NCBI RefSeq assembly: GCF_014898815.1
Contig: NW_026515500.1
Location: 1,426,001 to 1,490,000, forward strand
DNA from: Panonychus citri
Taxonomy: Eukaryota; Arthropoda; Arachnida; Trombidiformes; Tetranychidae
Length of the DNA stretch: 64,000 nucleotides
Direction of reading: 5' to 3'
The notes beneath the pieces are model-generated. The model saw only the letters and a program-made list of their open reading frames with translations. It did not search any database and had not been told where the DNA came from. Of the stretch, positions 24,192 through 35,243 are shown in pieces (the stretch's first letter is position 1; every line of letters starts with the position of its first letter). The translations under genes and the position numbers were made by a program.

Positions 24192-26287
24192 TCAGAAACA
24201 ATTTGGATCGAAAATATCAGAAACATTGTCACCATTATCAGCCTCGAAATACTCATCGTCAGTATCATTTTCATCAACATCTTTTTCTGAACTTTGATTT
24301 TCTTTACTAGTGGTGGCTTGAAAACTATTTTCACGTCGAATATGCGACAAATTTTCTTTTTCTTTTTTGTCTTGTTTATTTTCTTTCTTTGAAGTAAATT
24401 CATCATATTTATTCGAATCAGATTCAATATCAGAGCTACTAGATTTTCTTTCTCGTTTCTTCTGGCCCTCCTTTGATTGGTTTTCTTTTCCATCATTTTT
24501 TCCCTTTTCTGACTTGCGAATTCCAGAATTCAACGCAGAAATTTCTTTTCCTATTCTCATTCGAATTTGTTTTTCCAAAGCATCATTATAATCGTGAATA
24601 TTGCATTTTCTAAGAATATGTTCTATGGAAAATAAATTGAAAATTAAATTTCGAAACAGTAAATGACCCAAAGAAGCAAAAAAAGTAAGTATGAATCAGT
24701 TATATTTTCCATACCGATAAATGCCTGAACTCTGTCTTGTCCTCGAATGAAATCAAAATCGCCAACAAGTGGTTTATCGTAGGGTTCACTGAATCCCCAT
24801 GCAACAGCTAGTGGAATAGAAATTCTATTTTCTTTACCTTGAGAAATGACTTTTCTGAAGTATTCAACTTCATCCTCTGTGTAGTTTTTTCTTCCCAAAG
24901 TTATGTGATTAATATATGATGTTGGAAAGGCAGTTTTTGTTAGCTGATAAGCTAACGAACATGGATTATTCCCTTTTGCTTGGAAAATCGCAGATCTATA
25001 CTTATTAATACTCAATTCTACTTTACCTTCAAGAAAAATTCTGCCTTTTGATTTTGACTTTCGAGTTTCATCAATATCAGGAATTTGAATCATCTCATTT
25101 TTTTCATCAGAGATCTTTCTACAGAGAAGGTTTGAAATGAAAGATACAATATCAATCAAGTCAATAATTACACTTCCATTCACATCAACAAGGGAGAGAA
25201 GATTCTTCTTTTTCAAAACTGTATCAATCCTTGATTCCAATTTATCCAATAAATGGCTCTCATCGAATGCGCCCGATTTTTTCGTCTCTTTTTTTGGCTC
25301 GATTTCTTGCTCAGGGTTATATCTCTCCTTCCTCTTTTTGGCAGCTCCGTAATCCTGTTCTTGTTCGTAGGGTTCATCACCATCGCTATTGAAATCGGGA
25401 TTTTCTTTCTCATGAAAACGAGAATGTTTACCAATTGAATCACTTTCCTTCTGAGATGTTCCATCCATAGATTTGTGAGAACCTGACATTTTCCCTCTCT
25501 GAAGAGCTTTTTTGAATTCAATGAATGATGCGTTATTCATCTTTGGATAATCAAGAAATGAAAATTCACGGTCGGGTTTGTGTTGAATCTTGAAACTTAG
25601 TTGCGCGTTTCCAATCATCTTTTCACAGTTTTTCCACTTTGGATTATTTTTCACATTCCTCGTCATATTGTTTTTCACTTCAAATGCGTTTTCTGAGATA
25701 TGAGAAAATTGTTTAGAGAATTAGAATCATAAAAAATTTTATAATTAAAAGAGAAACTTACTTCCTATTGAAATTATTTCACCCATTAGGCAATATGAAT
25801 CGAATTCTAGTTGAAATAGGTTGAAGAAATCCTCACTGAATTTGTCAAATGGCCATTCGAATCCAAGCTTCAAAAGTTTCTCTTTCGATAGATTCAAAAG
25901 AACAGGTTGTTTGATTCTTTTCAATTTTTCATCAACAACAAAAGGAAGAAAAAGAACATAGAATAAGCCATTCTCATTCTCACGGAACAGATTAAGTTCA
26001 CTTGAACTGGTTTCTGGATTATCGTAGATTTGACTTATTTGAGTAGAATGTTTAGAAACTCTTTTCATAGATATCACTGGTGCACTTGATGGAAATGAAA
26101 TATCATTGCTTTTTTTAGATTCGATGACTTGCGAAGAAGATGTTTTCGATGTGATGTCAGAATTGATCTTTTTCTTTTGACCATCTTTCAATAAACTATC
26201 CGATGGCTCTGTACGCGAGTATTTTTTCACTTGACATGTAGAAATTGAGGAAACATTTGATCTTTTTCTCACTTTACTTTTGTACAT
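24192..26287 (-). CDS. Transposon accessory gene B, BEN-like domain protein, three exons
   Basis: Exons 25762-26287, 24715-25692 and 24192-24622 join at phase-1 introns (donors GTAAGT and GTATGG) into 644 residues. The N-terminal part is Ser/Lys-rich with a basic start (MYKSKVRKRSN). A middle segment is charged and disordered (EQEQDYGAAKKRKERYNPEQ). The conserved block lies across the last intron: LAYQLTKTAFPTSYINHITLG, then QDRVQAFI|EHILRKCN. It aligns with the same place in gene A (26689-29205). The pattern of a leucine-rich start, a central Phe-Pro turn and a C-terminal R-x-QA-hydrophobic-I helix resembles BEN domains, which bind DNA. The tail is Glu/Lys-rich. No frame break was seen. A DNA-binding role in transposition or in control of transposase expression is inference. 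Confidence 0.65.
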
Positions 26288-26357
26288 ATTACAGTTAATT
26301 TCAACTAGTTAGAAGAAGTAAACTTTTCTACAGCGTGAATATAAATGAAGAGTAAGT

Positions 26358-26576
26358 TCAATAAACAAAATTTATTTTGTAATCAAATTGTAAAGGAAAC
26401 GGAAATTCAAAAATGAAAAATAGATTGGATGAGAGAGGGTTGAAATCTCCTCTTGAAAAATTTTGATTGGACTGTTGAAAGATATTTGATTGGAAATTCA
26501 TAAGTTGATTTGAAGGGGAAAGAAAATCTTTCTTGCTAAATATGGGGTTGAAGTAGTTTCCCCTGCATAATTTCAT
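26358..26576 (-). other. Short ORF between the two accessory genes, status unclear
   Basis: A 72-codon frame rich in Phe/Asn/Ser starts at 26576. It lies 110 bases downstream of the stop of gene A. A GTGAGT donor overlaps that stop, so it could be part of an alternative 3' exon of gene A, but no junction I tried keeps this frame cleanly. Confidence 0.2.
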
Positions 26577-26688
26577 GTTGTGGTATAATTTTGTTGAAAG
26601 TAGAATTTTGTCTGTTGAAAAAAAATGTAATCTTCACTGCTAATTGGAAGAAATTTGAAAAAATTGTATTTGAATTTTTTGATGGAAC

Positions 26689-29205
26689 TCACGGTTTTGG
26701 CAAATCTGAGAAAATACTTGAAGGTAAGTTGTTCTTACTTGCCAGTTGATTAAGCCAAGCTAAAAGTTCCGGTGTCATCTTAGGTGGAGCAACATCGGAT
26801 GTTGAATCTTTTTTTTCTTCATGAAACTTTTCGGCAGACCGCTTTTGCTTTTCAGTCGACTGTAGATTAGACGAAACATCTGGTTCAATAATTTCTTGGC
26901 TATTTGATGGGCTATCTGAATCCCGGTCAATCTGTTTTGGGATTTCCTGGGTGAATGGTATTATTACAGAATCACTTGTAGACGCATGAAACAAATCAGT
27001 TGTTGTTTCTAAATTCGGTTGATTAACAACTTTAACTTTCTTGACAAAATCTTTTTGAGTTTCTGCAGCTCTTTTCCGTCCCGAAGAATCTGTCGCAGCC
27101 ATCTTTTCTGTTTCAATAAATCCAGAATCATCGTGAGAACTTTTGGAATCGTGTTTTCATGATCAGCGTTTTCAGTGGCAATGGAATTTGTATTTTGAGA
27201 TTCAAATTCTTGAATTGCAAGATTTTCCGCTTCAATTAATTCTTGCTCATTTTCAGTAGCTGGAAAATCAATTTCAGCTTGCGGCTCAGCCAATTTGACA
27301 CTCGAATTACTGATCGAATCATTATCCATTCGTCTCTCTAACGCAGCCTTTTTTTCTCGTAGTTCTTTTTCAATTTTCTGTTTAAGCTTTTCTTCTTCAA
27401 GAAGTTTCATTGCTTCCTTGTGTTGTAATCTTTGAGCTTCTTGTGAGTTTGGTAGATCCAGAACTTCATCTTCATCGCCACCAAAGAACGTTTTATCCGG
27501 ACTGTCTGTAGAAATCGTTTCAGTTACCTGTCTTTCATCATGATCAGATTTCTCATCATCAGAAGCCATCATCTCAGCATAGGTTTTTCGCTTTGGTCTA
27601 GGTGATGAAGAATTTGAATCAGACCAAATCTCTGAAGAGCTTGATTCTTCTTCACTTTCAACGTCCTCACAAGAAACTTGAAAATCCGAGTCGAATTCAA
27701 TTGTATCGTAATAAAGAGGTTCATCTTTTGGAGCTGGATTCGGGAATTTACTTCTAGCGTAGTAAAGAGATTTGGCCAAGTGTGAAAGAAGTTTTGTTTT
27801 TGTTGCGTTATCGTAGGAAGCTTTTCGAGCTTTTCTCACAACATGATCTAAATTCCAAAAAATAAAAAGTTAGAAAATTGCAAATTAAATAGAAATTTAA
27901 ACATACCAATCAATGCTTGTAACCGAGATTCACCTAATCCCATCTGCTGCAACCCTTCGCATGGATTCTTGAGAGGATATTGATTATTCCAAATTGTAAC
28001 TAGTGATTGACGACCACCATGACCTCGACAAGTAACATCACGAACCCAATGAGTAGGGAAACAATTGTGAATTATATTGTTGAGAAGTAACTTTTCCAAT
28101 GCTAAATCAGCTTGAATCGGATCATCATTTTTTCCAAGTTTCTTATTCACCGCGAATTTATATCTACTTGTTTGAAGAGGAAGAATTCCTTCGACGTAAG
28201 TGATGTCCCCTTGCTCGTTTGTCTGATCAACTTCAGGCAAAATACGAATATCTTTCGTTTCTTCACCTGAAAATGTTACCTTGAATTCTTTTTGTGAACA
28301 AGAGATGAGATTGTTATGAGAAAGTGTGAGAATTTCTATAACTTTCATCAACTCCAAAGCAAAGTTTTGACAAGTCCGAACGGACAAATTTCCAATTGCT
28401 TGTTTCAGAGAGGATAATTCAATTTTGTTTTGAGCTTGATCATTGCTTGAAAATTCTTTCTGTTCAGAATCAATTTTATTCTTTGGAAAGTCAACTGAAT
28501 CATCTTTGTTTGATTCAGTAGTTGAAGCGCTTGTATTTATAGCTTTCGAAGTAGATGGAGTCGGTTCTTGTTGTTCTTGAGATTTTTTCTTGATTTTTTC
28601 TTGGTTTTTTCTTGCTGAATCAACCAAAAAAAGGAAAGATTGAAATGAATTCTCCGAAATGGTTGGAAGACCTTTCGATGCTGTTTCATACGTTTGAATT
28701 CTGAGATTTTCGATGTTCAACCAGATCGAAATTTTTTTCTGTAGATTCGGAAACTTACACGACGCAAATCTCCGGAAATATTTGAAAGCCTCTCCAAGAT
28801 CCTTCGAATCATCTTAAAATTGAAGTAGATAAACAAATTAGGTCATTGATAGGGTTAAAAAAATCACTTACCTGAGACGATAACAATAAGCGCTGGTACA
28901 GGTTTGGAGTCAAAAATAGAGATGTTAATCAAGTTGCTTTTCTTGATCTTGAAATTTGTAAAATCATTTGGAACCAAGATTGAGTCCATCTTGAAACACA
29001 CAGGCACTGTTCTAGTTTTTTGACCGTAGTCTTTCACCTTGACCAAAGCTGTAATAATTTTTTCATTCATCATCAACTTGAACAATGATCCAAGTAAAGT
29101 TGATTGATTTGAAACCACGGATTTATCAAGACGCGATTTGTAAGGCTTAACTAGTTTAAAAGAATATCTTTTTCTCGATGGTTTACTTTCCATACACGGG
29201 AACAA
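26689..29205 (-). pseudogene. Transposon accessory gene A, paralogue of gene B, with one frameshift
   Basis: Exons 28872-29205, 27907-28812 and 26689-27847 join at phase-1 introns (donors GTAAGT and GTATGT). The conserved block is LALEKLLLNNIIHNCFPTHW, then GESRLQALI|DHVVRKARK, split by an intron at the same codon position as in gene B. Exon 3 then encodes a long acidic, Glu/Ser-rich region. Around 27130-27150 the frame slips by one, and the continuing frame (from SGFIETEKMAATDS) runs on to the stop at 26689, ending SIFSDLPKP. The intact product would be about 800 residues. The slip may be a real mutation or an assembly error. The N-terminal exon has a compact basic domain (KPSRKRYSFKLVKPYKSR). 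The function is unknown; it probably works with the transposase. Confidence 0.6.
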
Positions 29206-29534
29206 TTGTAAAATAATTAAAAAAGAATTGACTTTTCTTAAAATGAATTGAAATCAATTAAAATTGCTCAAACGCAGCTGATAAAAGAAAAATTCGATTA
29301 GAATTATCAAAACCGGAAATCGAATTTAGAAGGTAAAATATTCTCTTCAATCTGATTGGTTGTTGGCCGTTCGTTACCAACGCTACCTGTTGTCAAGACG
29401 ATAACTAAAAACCTCGCTTGACCCATGTGGTTTTTATCTTAGTAATCAATATACTAAACAGTTTTTGACTCTTATCACAAAAAATTAAGAATTTAAAAAA
29501 AAGAAATTATTTAATTTTGTTACTTATAACCATA
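29206..29534. promoter_or_regulatory. Bidirectional promoter region of the transposon
   Basis: This 329-base gap separates the divergent starts of accessory gene A (-) and the transposase (+). It contains a less AT-rich core near 29340-29410. No clear TATA box was identified, so the role rests on position. Confidence 0.45.
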
Positions 29535-31879
29535 ATGAGTCGGAACAGAAGTGAACATCGTAGGAATCGTATACAACATCGATACGAAAATCTTTTGTAT
29601 CTATTCAATGTCCCATCGCTAGATACAGACGATTCTATTGAGAGTGAAATAAGCTTTTCTTCTTGTGAATTCAGTGATAATTTATCTGTCTCATCATCAT
29701 CTCCTAGTGAACCATATACGTCTGATGAATCAGACAATTTCGATCAATTTGATTCTGCTGGAATTAATCCGGACAAATCAATCTATTCAGAGGTGCTTTT
29801 TTCTACTCTCTTATCACAAGTGGGCTTAAATTTGACAGCGTGTGATATTATTGTGAATCTTGTTAATTGTTTCAACTCTAGATTCTCTAAGGATCCAATT
29901 CTTTTCCCAAGTATACGATATTTTTGGGAATCAAAAGCCCATGAAATCAATGTGAAAGTGTTTATCTTGTGCCAATTTAACCATGCACATGGCCCATTTT
30001 CAGGAGAACCCAAATTTTTTCCACCTTATGAATGTGAAACAACTCTTCAACCCGCTAAGTTACAGAATGGAAACTACTTTCTACATATTCCTCTAAGACA
30101 TCAGCTGGAAAATATTCTTCCTATTCTTAATTATTCATGTTGGTTTGACAACGAATCGATTCCTGATATTTCAAATTCAATTCAAGCAAAAAAAGTAAAA
30201 GAATCAGTAGATCGAGAATCTGGTACAAAGCGTCTAACATTGACGATTCATGCTGATGAAATATCCGTTGGTAAAAGTTCAACAGAAAAAATTTTTCCGG
30301 TTTTCATTTCAATCAATGAGTTGAAAAAAGAATATCGCAGAAAGTTTTTCTTCTTGGTTGGTTTATTTATTGGAAAACAAAAACCACACGTCGAGTGTTT
30401 CTTAGGACCAATTTGCGAAGAATTGAAAGATCTATCAATTAATCCTGTTGATTGGACAACTGAACTATCAGAAAATTTTTCAGCTACTTTTCATTTGATT
30501 GCTCATAGCTGATGCTCCGATGAGAGCATATCTCAGGAATGTGAAACAATTCAATCACACATTTGATGTGACTGGTGTCGTCTTGAAGCATCAACTTTCA
30601 ATGGTGCAAGAATGTTTCCATATCGTAGTCAAGAGCAATTAGAAAGATTGAAAAGAAGACAAGGTGATTTTTTAGAGTTTCAACGTTTTTACAAAGAAAA
30701 CACTTCGGTGAATCTTGATTTCAACAATAGATTCCAAGGATTCAATGGTGTTACTCCGTTATTGATGTTGGCAGATTTTGACATGGTACTTGGAACAGCT
30801 GTTGAACCAATGCACAGCATAAGTTTGGGTGTTTTCGAAATTTAATCATGAAAGGATTTCTCCAATCACAGGAAAATATTTTTGAAAATAGAATCGATCG
30901 AAATATTTTCAAACGAGAATTCAGCCAGAGATTGATTTCTATTTCCGTGCCAACCGAGTTCACAAGAACACCAAGAAGCCTGGACGTAATCAAATATTGG
31001 AAAAGCAATGAGATCGATTCCTTATTATGTTATTTTTTCTATCTAACTGCGAAGGGACTATTGAAGCCGCGAATTATTCATCACGTTTTAACACTTTCAA
31101 GACTCTATTATCTTTCTCATGTTTCAACTGAATATTCTTCGAAAGTCATGGAAATAAGTAACATGGTTGAAGAGTTTCAGAAAGGTTGTCTTGAAATTTA
31201 TGGCGAAGGTTTCATGTCATACAACTGCCACATTCTTTCACATTTGGCTGATTCGGTTTTTCATCTTGGACCAAACTCGAATGTAACTTCATATCCTCTT
31301 GAAGACTATATGGGACAACTGAAGTTGAAAGTTCATCGTTATTCCAATATCGGATCATCGCTTGTTCGCTTTTTTATGGCAGATTTTAAATACAGAGAGT
31401 ACAAAATAAAAATGCTAAATAAATGGAATCTCACTTTCAAGGAGAGAAAATATTTCAAAATTCAAGATGATAAATCTAAAACTACGACAGTTCCAGATAA
31501 AAAACCTCAAGGTTCAAGAGAAAATGACCATCGATCGGTTCTAAACCTAATGATGAAAAAAAATAGATGTTGGAATCGATCTTCATTGCAAAATCTGAAT
31601 TACTTGCGGTCTATTAAGTTGAATGGGAAAAGATATTCAACATCAGCTTATTGTGCTCAAAGAAAACGTGATGACTCTCAAATCAAAGATATTGATGGAA
31701 AATTCTACAATATTCAATACATTGTTGAATATAATTCGAAAGTATTTTTTTTCTGTCATGAATATTCAACTAAAATCGTTCAGATAAAATTCACTGGATG
31801 CAATGGATTCTTTTCTTTTCCTCTTGAAAACATTCACGAAATAATCAAGAAATGGAAACACTTTCCATGGTGGAACTGA
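29535..31879 (+). pseudogene. Tnp2/CMC-type transposase, broken by frameshifts
   Basis: Three adjacent frames cover one protein. Frame 1 (29535-30512) contains IHADEISVGKSSTEKIFPVF and INELKKEYRRKFFFLVGLFI, matching the first catalytic-Asp region and the ELP..R..F..LIGLW-type block of Tnp2 proteins. Coding then continues through an ADAPMRA motif and a CDWC zinc-ligand pair, but two frame changes fall in about 30505-30575. The next frame (30612-30845) ends at AVEPMHSISLGVFEI, the Asp/Glu-x-MH-x4-LGV motif. A further one-base loss near 30840-30845 leads into 30848-31879, which has YNCHILSHLADSV and SYPLEDYMGQLK, the N-x-H-x2-HL and FE-x3-G blocks. The family cuts and joins CMC elements. Three lesions make this copy non-functional unless they are assembly errors. 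Confidence 0.82.
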
Positions 31880-31991
31880 CAAAATTCATCGAAAGTAATT
31901 CATGTCGAAAGCTCTTCCTTTCACTTTAAATATACCAAAGATCATCTTGTTGAACAATTTCTACTTAATAAGTAGACTCACTGGGTTTCTG

Positions 31992-32156
31992 GAATGGATC
32001 AATCAAGTTCAGTAAACTTCGCGCGTAATCCGTTTGAAATCAATTTCGAAAACGCTATTTCACCCATTCTGTTGAATGGACAATTCAAGCTCATTTAGCT
32101 TCGCGCCTAATCTATTTGAAATGAATTTCGTTCGAAAACGCTATTTGGCCCATTCT
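31992..32156 (+). repeat. Tandem duplication of about 82 bp inside the transposon
   Basis: Two imperfect copies (about 31992-32073 and 32074-32156) share GAATGGA at the start, CTTCGCGC in the middle, and GAAAACGCTATTT and CCCATTCT near the end. It lies just downstream of the transposase and upstream of the small ORF. Confidence 0.75.
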
Positions 32157-32380
32157 CTGTCTCTGTGTGTTTTGTTTTGTTCATGTCAATTTTTTGAATC
32201 AACTTTTTTCTTCGCCCAAGTGCCTTTTTCTTTTTAATTGTGAAATTCTCATCATTTTTTAATCAACTAACTGTGGAACAATTTATTTCGTGAAAGTCAA
32301 AATCAGAGGTAAGTCATTAAGTGAAATCTTATAATAAATTCATTGATTCTAATTCACATCCTTTCTTGGCGTTTTAGAAA

Positions 32381-32599
32381 ATGGGAAACATTATTGTCGC
32401 ATTATTGTCTGAATGTTATCGCCATGAAAACAAACAAACAAGTGATTCAAATGTGAAAATAAATCGTTCAGATGATCTCGTGATGGATTATGAATTGGAA
32501 TTTCCGAAAATGGAAACGGATTCATTGTCCGAAAATATGGATTATGATGATGAAATAGAATCAATGGATGTTCTTTTCACAGATATTGGCATTTACTGA
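32381..32599 (+). CDS. Small acidic ORF near the right end of the transposon
   Basis: The 72-residue frame starts MGNIIVALLSECYRHENK and ends in an Asp/Glu/Met-rich tail. A credible 5' UTR intron (donor GTAAGT at 32309, acceptor TTTTAG at 32377) stops three bases before the ATG, which supports expression. No family is recognised. It could be a third accessory protein. Calling it coding is tentative. Confidence 0.45.
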   Translation: MGNIIVALLSECYRHENKQTSDSNVKINRSDDLVMDYELEFPKMETDSLSENMDYDDEIESMDVLFTDIGIY

Positions 32600-33149
32600 T
32601 AACTCTTTTCAAAAAAAGCCACTTTCCAGACCGTAAATTTCTGAGAATCATTTTTATATTCAAATGTTCATAACTGTTACAATTTCTAACAAATTCTATC
32701 ACTTTGCCTATTTATTCACTGCCATTTTTATGATCTCAATTGAAATTCTATATTTCCATCAATGTAATCAATCAAAAAATTTCAGTAAACAAAAACTTGA
32801 AAGATTCAGCTAAAAAAAGCTTCTGATTTTCTTTCAACTTGAATCAAGATTTAAAACGCGCTTTGATTTCGTAAAGACTTTCAGTCAAAAGTGAAATTGA
32901 TAAAAAACATATCCGAAACGGATTCTGATTCGGCTATCGGATACTATCTTTTTGGATTCATTTTATAATTTAGCTATTTGAATCTGATTATTTTTCTAAA
33001 TTTCAATCAAATCTTTTTTTGAAAGATTCGTCTAATTTGAATCAATTTTGATTCAAAATGAAGTCAAAAAATTTTTGATTCAAAACTGTATCAAAATTTG
33101 AATCAATTCTGAATCAAAACCTCTCCAAATTTGATCAAAAAATTTTGTA

Positions 33150-33162
33150 TGTTGATTGGGTA
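33150..33162 (-). repeat. Right terminal inverted repeat with TA
   Basis: TGTTGATTGGGTA is the exact inverse of the left end at 23803-23815. Confidence 0.85.
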
Positions 33163-35198
33163 GCCACATGAACATGTCATCATCATGTAGAGAACAGGGG
33201 GGAAAAGTTCATGGAATAGAATAAAAGAAAACCAATGTTCTTTTTCATGATTATCATCATTCTTATGATTATTATTGTTCAGGGAAAACAATCGTAACCA
33301 CAATATAACAATGGAATAGTTAATTGTCATGAAAGCAAAAAGAAACACTAATTATCAACAATTAACATCATATCCCAACAGTAAACATATTAATCAACAT
33401 GAATTAAGATCAAAACTGAACAATTAAAACAATATTATTATTAGTTTAGCTAATTGTCAATCTCGCAATCAATTAACTTTGATAGTTACAGTTTTTCACT
33501 TGAGGCACAAAATTTAATCATTGAAAAGCATTGAAAGTGTTTAAGTAACAATTAAGATGACATTAGATTTAGTAATTGATTGTCATCTCTTTTTTTTGTA
33601 GTAGCACAATTAATTAGTTTAATTAGGGAAAGACAGGAAATCCTTAAAATAATTGATTTAATCATTAATCTAATAGGAAAGGGCAAACAAATGAAATTGA
33701 ATCAGTTTAGCCAGTTAATTGATTGTAAATTGTTTACAATTTAATCAAACGGTTACTTTGCTATCAACTGTTGATTTGATAACAATTAAATCAGGCTGTT
33801 GGTCAATTGGTTTGATTTAAGTTTGAAAATGATGTTTGGTAACAATTTAGTTGATTGTTTTTACTTTTTCTGTGACACAATCTAATTTAATTGTGCTAAT
33901 AGGAAACACTTAGGGTGTTAATTTGATTTCCATTGAAAACATTGATTTATTTTGTTTTTTTCTTCCTGTGATTATCATGAGAAAACAACTTGATCATGAA
34001 CAATTTGTTCAACAATTAATTCTTATACCTGAAATGATTAAATATCCTCAGGTAATTTACTTCTGATTACATGGTGATGTTTATTTTTCCTCTGGATTCC
34101 TGAATGAAATTCATGTTCAGTGAATGAGAAAATCAATTCTCAGACTAATAATAATAATAATGAATAATTTTTAGTTTCAACAAAATGTCAACAATTAACT
34201 TGATCAATTCATATTATCTACATGGATTAGCAGATTAACTTTGATGGTCAATCATTCATTATATTATAGAGTAACTATCATAGTGGACAGATGAGACAGT
34301 GGTCAAGCTTTATTTATATTAATACCATCATTACCTTGACCATTTTTACCTTTCCTTTGTCCCATTGGAATTGAATCAAAGTCAATCAATAAGGTAAATT
34401 AAGACACTTATTAATATAAATCAGTGTCACTCATGAATCTTATTTCCGGGATTAGTCATTCTCCAGATTAAACAACAACAATCCCAACGTCTCACCTTTC
34501 CAATGGTAATCTGATCATCAGAATCATCAACATTCAAGTTGATTGCAACAAAAGAATCGCTGATTTTGAATAATTAATAAATTATTCTTCAATCAATGAA
34601 TTACTGGTAAGAGTGAATGATCAGAACTCAACTTAATCATTAAACAAATAATAAGATTTTCCAATCAGTATGACAACTAATCTAATCACAATTAACCATT
34701 TACTGTTGAAGTTTTATCCTCGATATCCAATTAAACTTCATGAGAGGATTTAATTGTAATCGCTGCTTTCTATCATTTCAATTTGAAAATCAAATTTGAA
34801 CAATTTAGTTTTAGTTTTTATGATTACGAAAAGAAGAGAAAAATATTATTAAGATTGAGACTAATAAAAAAAATTATTATTATTATAATTGTGATTTTGA
34901 TTGTTGTCCAAATTAAATGGTAAAGGATAACAAATGACCAACCAATTTAATCAATTACTAATGATGTTTCCAGTAGTCGACGTAAATTATTGTTTCCATG
35001 AGTTTTTCTCTGTCCAGTTCTGGATGTTAGCTGACCAATATTAAAAATGTTGTTTCTCTTTGTGTTTATTTTTTTCATGGAAACTCAGTAAAAGGGATAA
35101 GCCAAAAGCCGGAAAAGAAATGAATAAAATACATAAAAACAGTTGAAACCTCATAAGTTGATTAAATTGATGGTTATGTAGTTTTCCAAGTAAAAATC

Positions 35199-35243
<45 letters not shown>

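Larger units (their letters stand above)
23803..33162. mobile_element. 9.36-kb DNA transposon, CMC (CACTA/Mirage/Chapaev)-like, with two paralogous accessory genes
   Basis: The left end reads TACCCAATCAACA (23803-23815) and the right end is its exact inverse (33150-33162). If the outer TA is the target duplication, the element is 23805-33160 with 11-bp terminal inverted repeats starting CCC. Both ends carry dense subterminal copies of TTGATTCAAA/TTTGAATCAA words (about 23820-24020 and 32990-33140), a layout common in CACTA-type elements. Inside are a Tnp2-like transposase on + (29535-31879), two divergent - genes (24192-26287 and 26689-29205) and a small + ORF (32381-32599). A TA duplication is known for Mirage-type CMC elements; assignment to that subgroup is inference. 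Frameshifts suggest this copy is no longer autonomous. Confidence 0.85.

Noticed and set aside
28720..28762. A 20-base intron in accessory gene A between GTAAGT and CTACAG
   Set aside because: It is too short to splice, and the sequence reads through in frame, so exon 2 was extended instead.
23803..33162. Integrated virus or Polinton-like element
   Set aside because: No polymerase, integrase, capsid or protease genes were seen. The transposase and short ends fit a cut-and-paste transposon.
35202..35241. CRISPR-like repeat array
   Set aside because: It is a simple dinucleotide microsatellite without spacers; no CRISPR arrays are expected or seen in this eukaryotic window.
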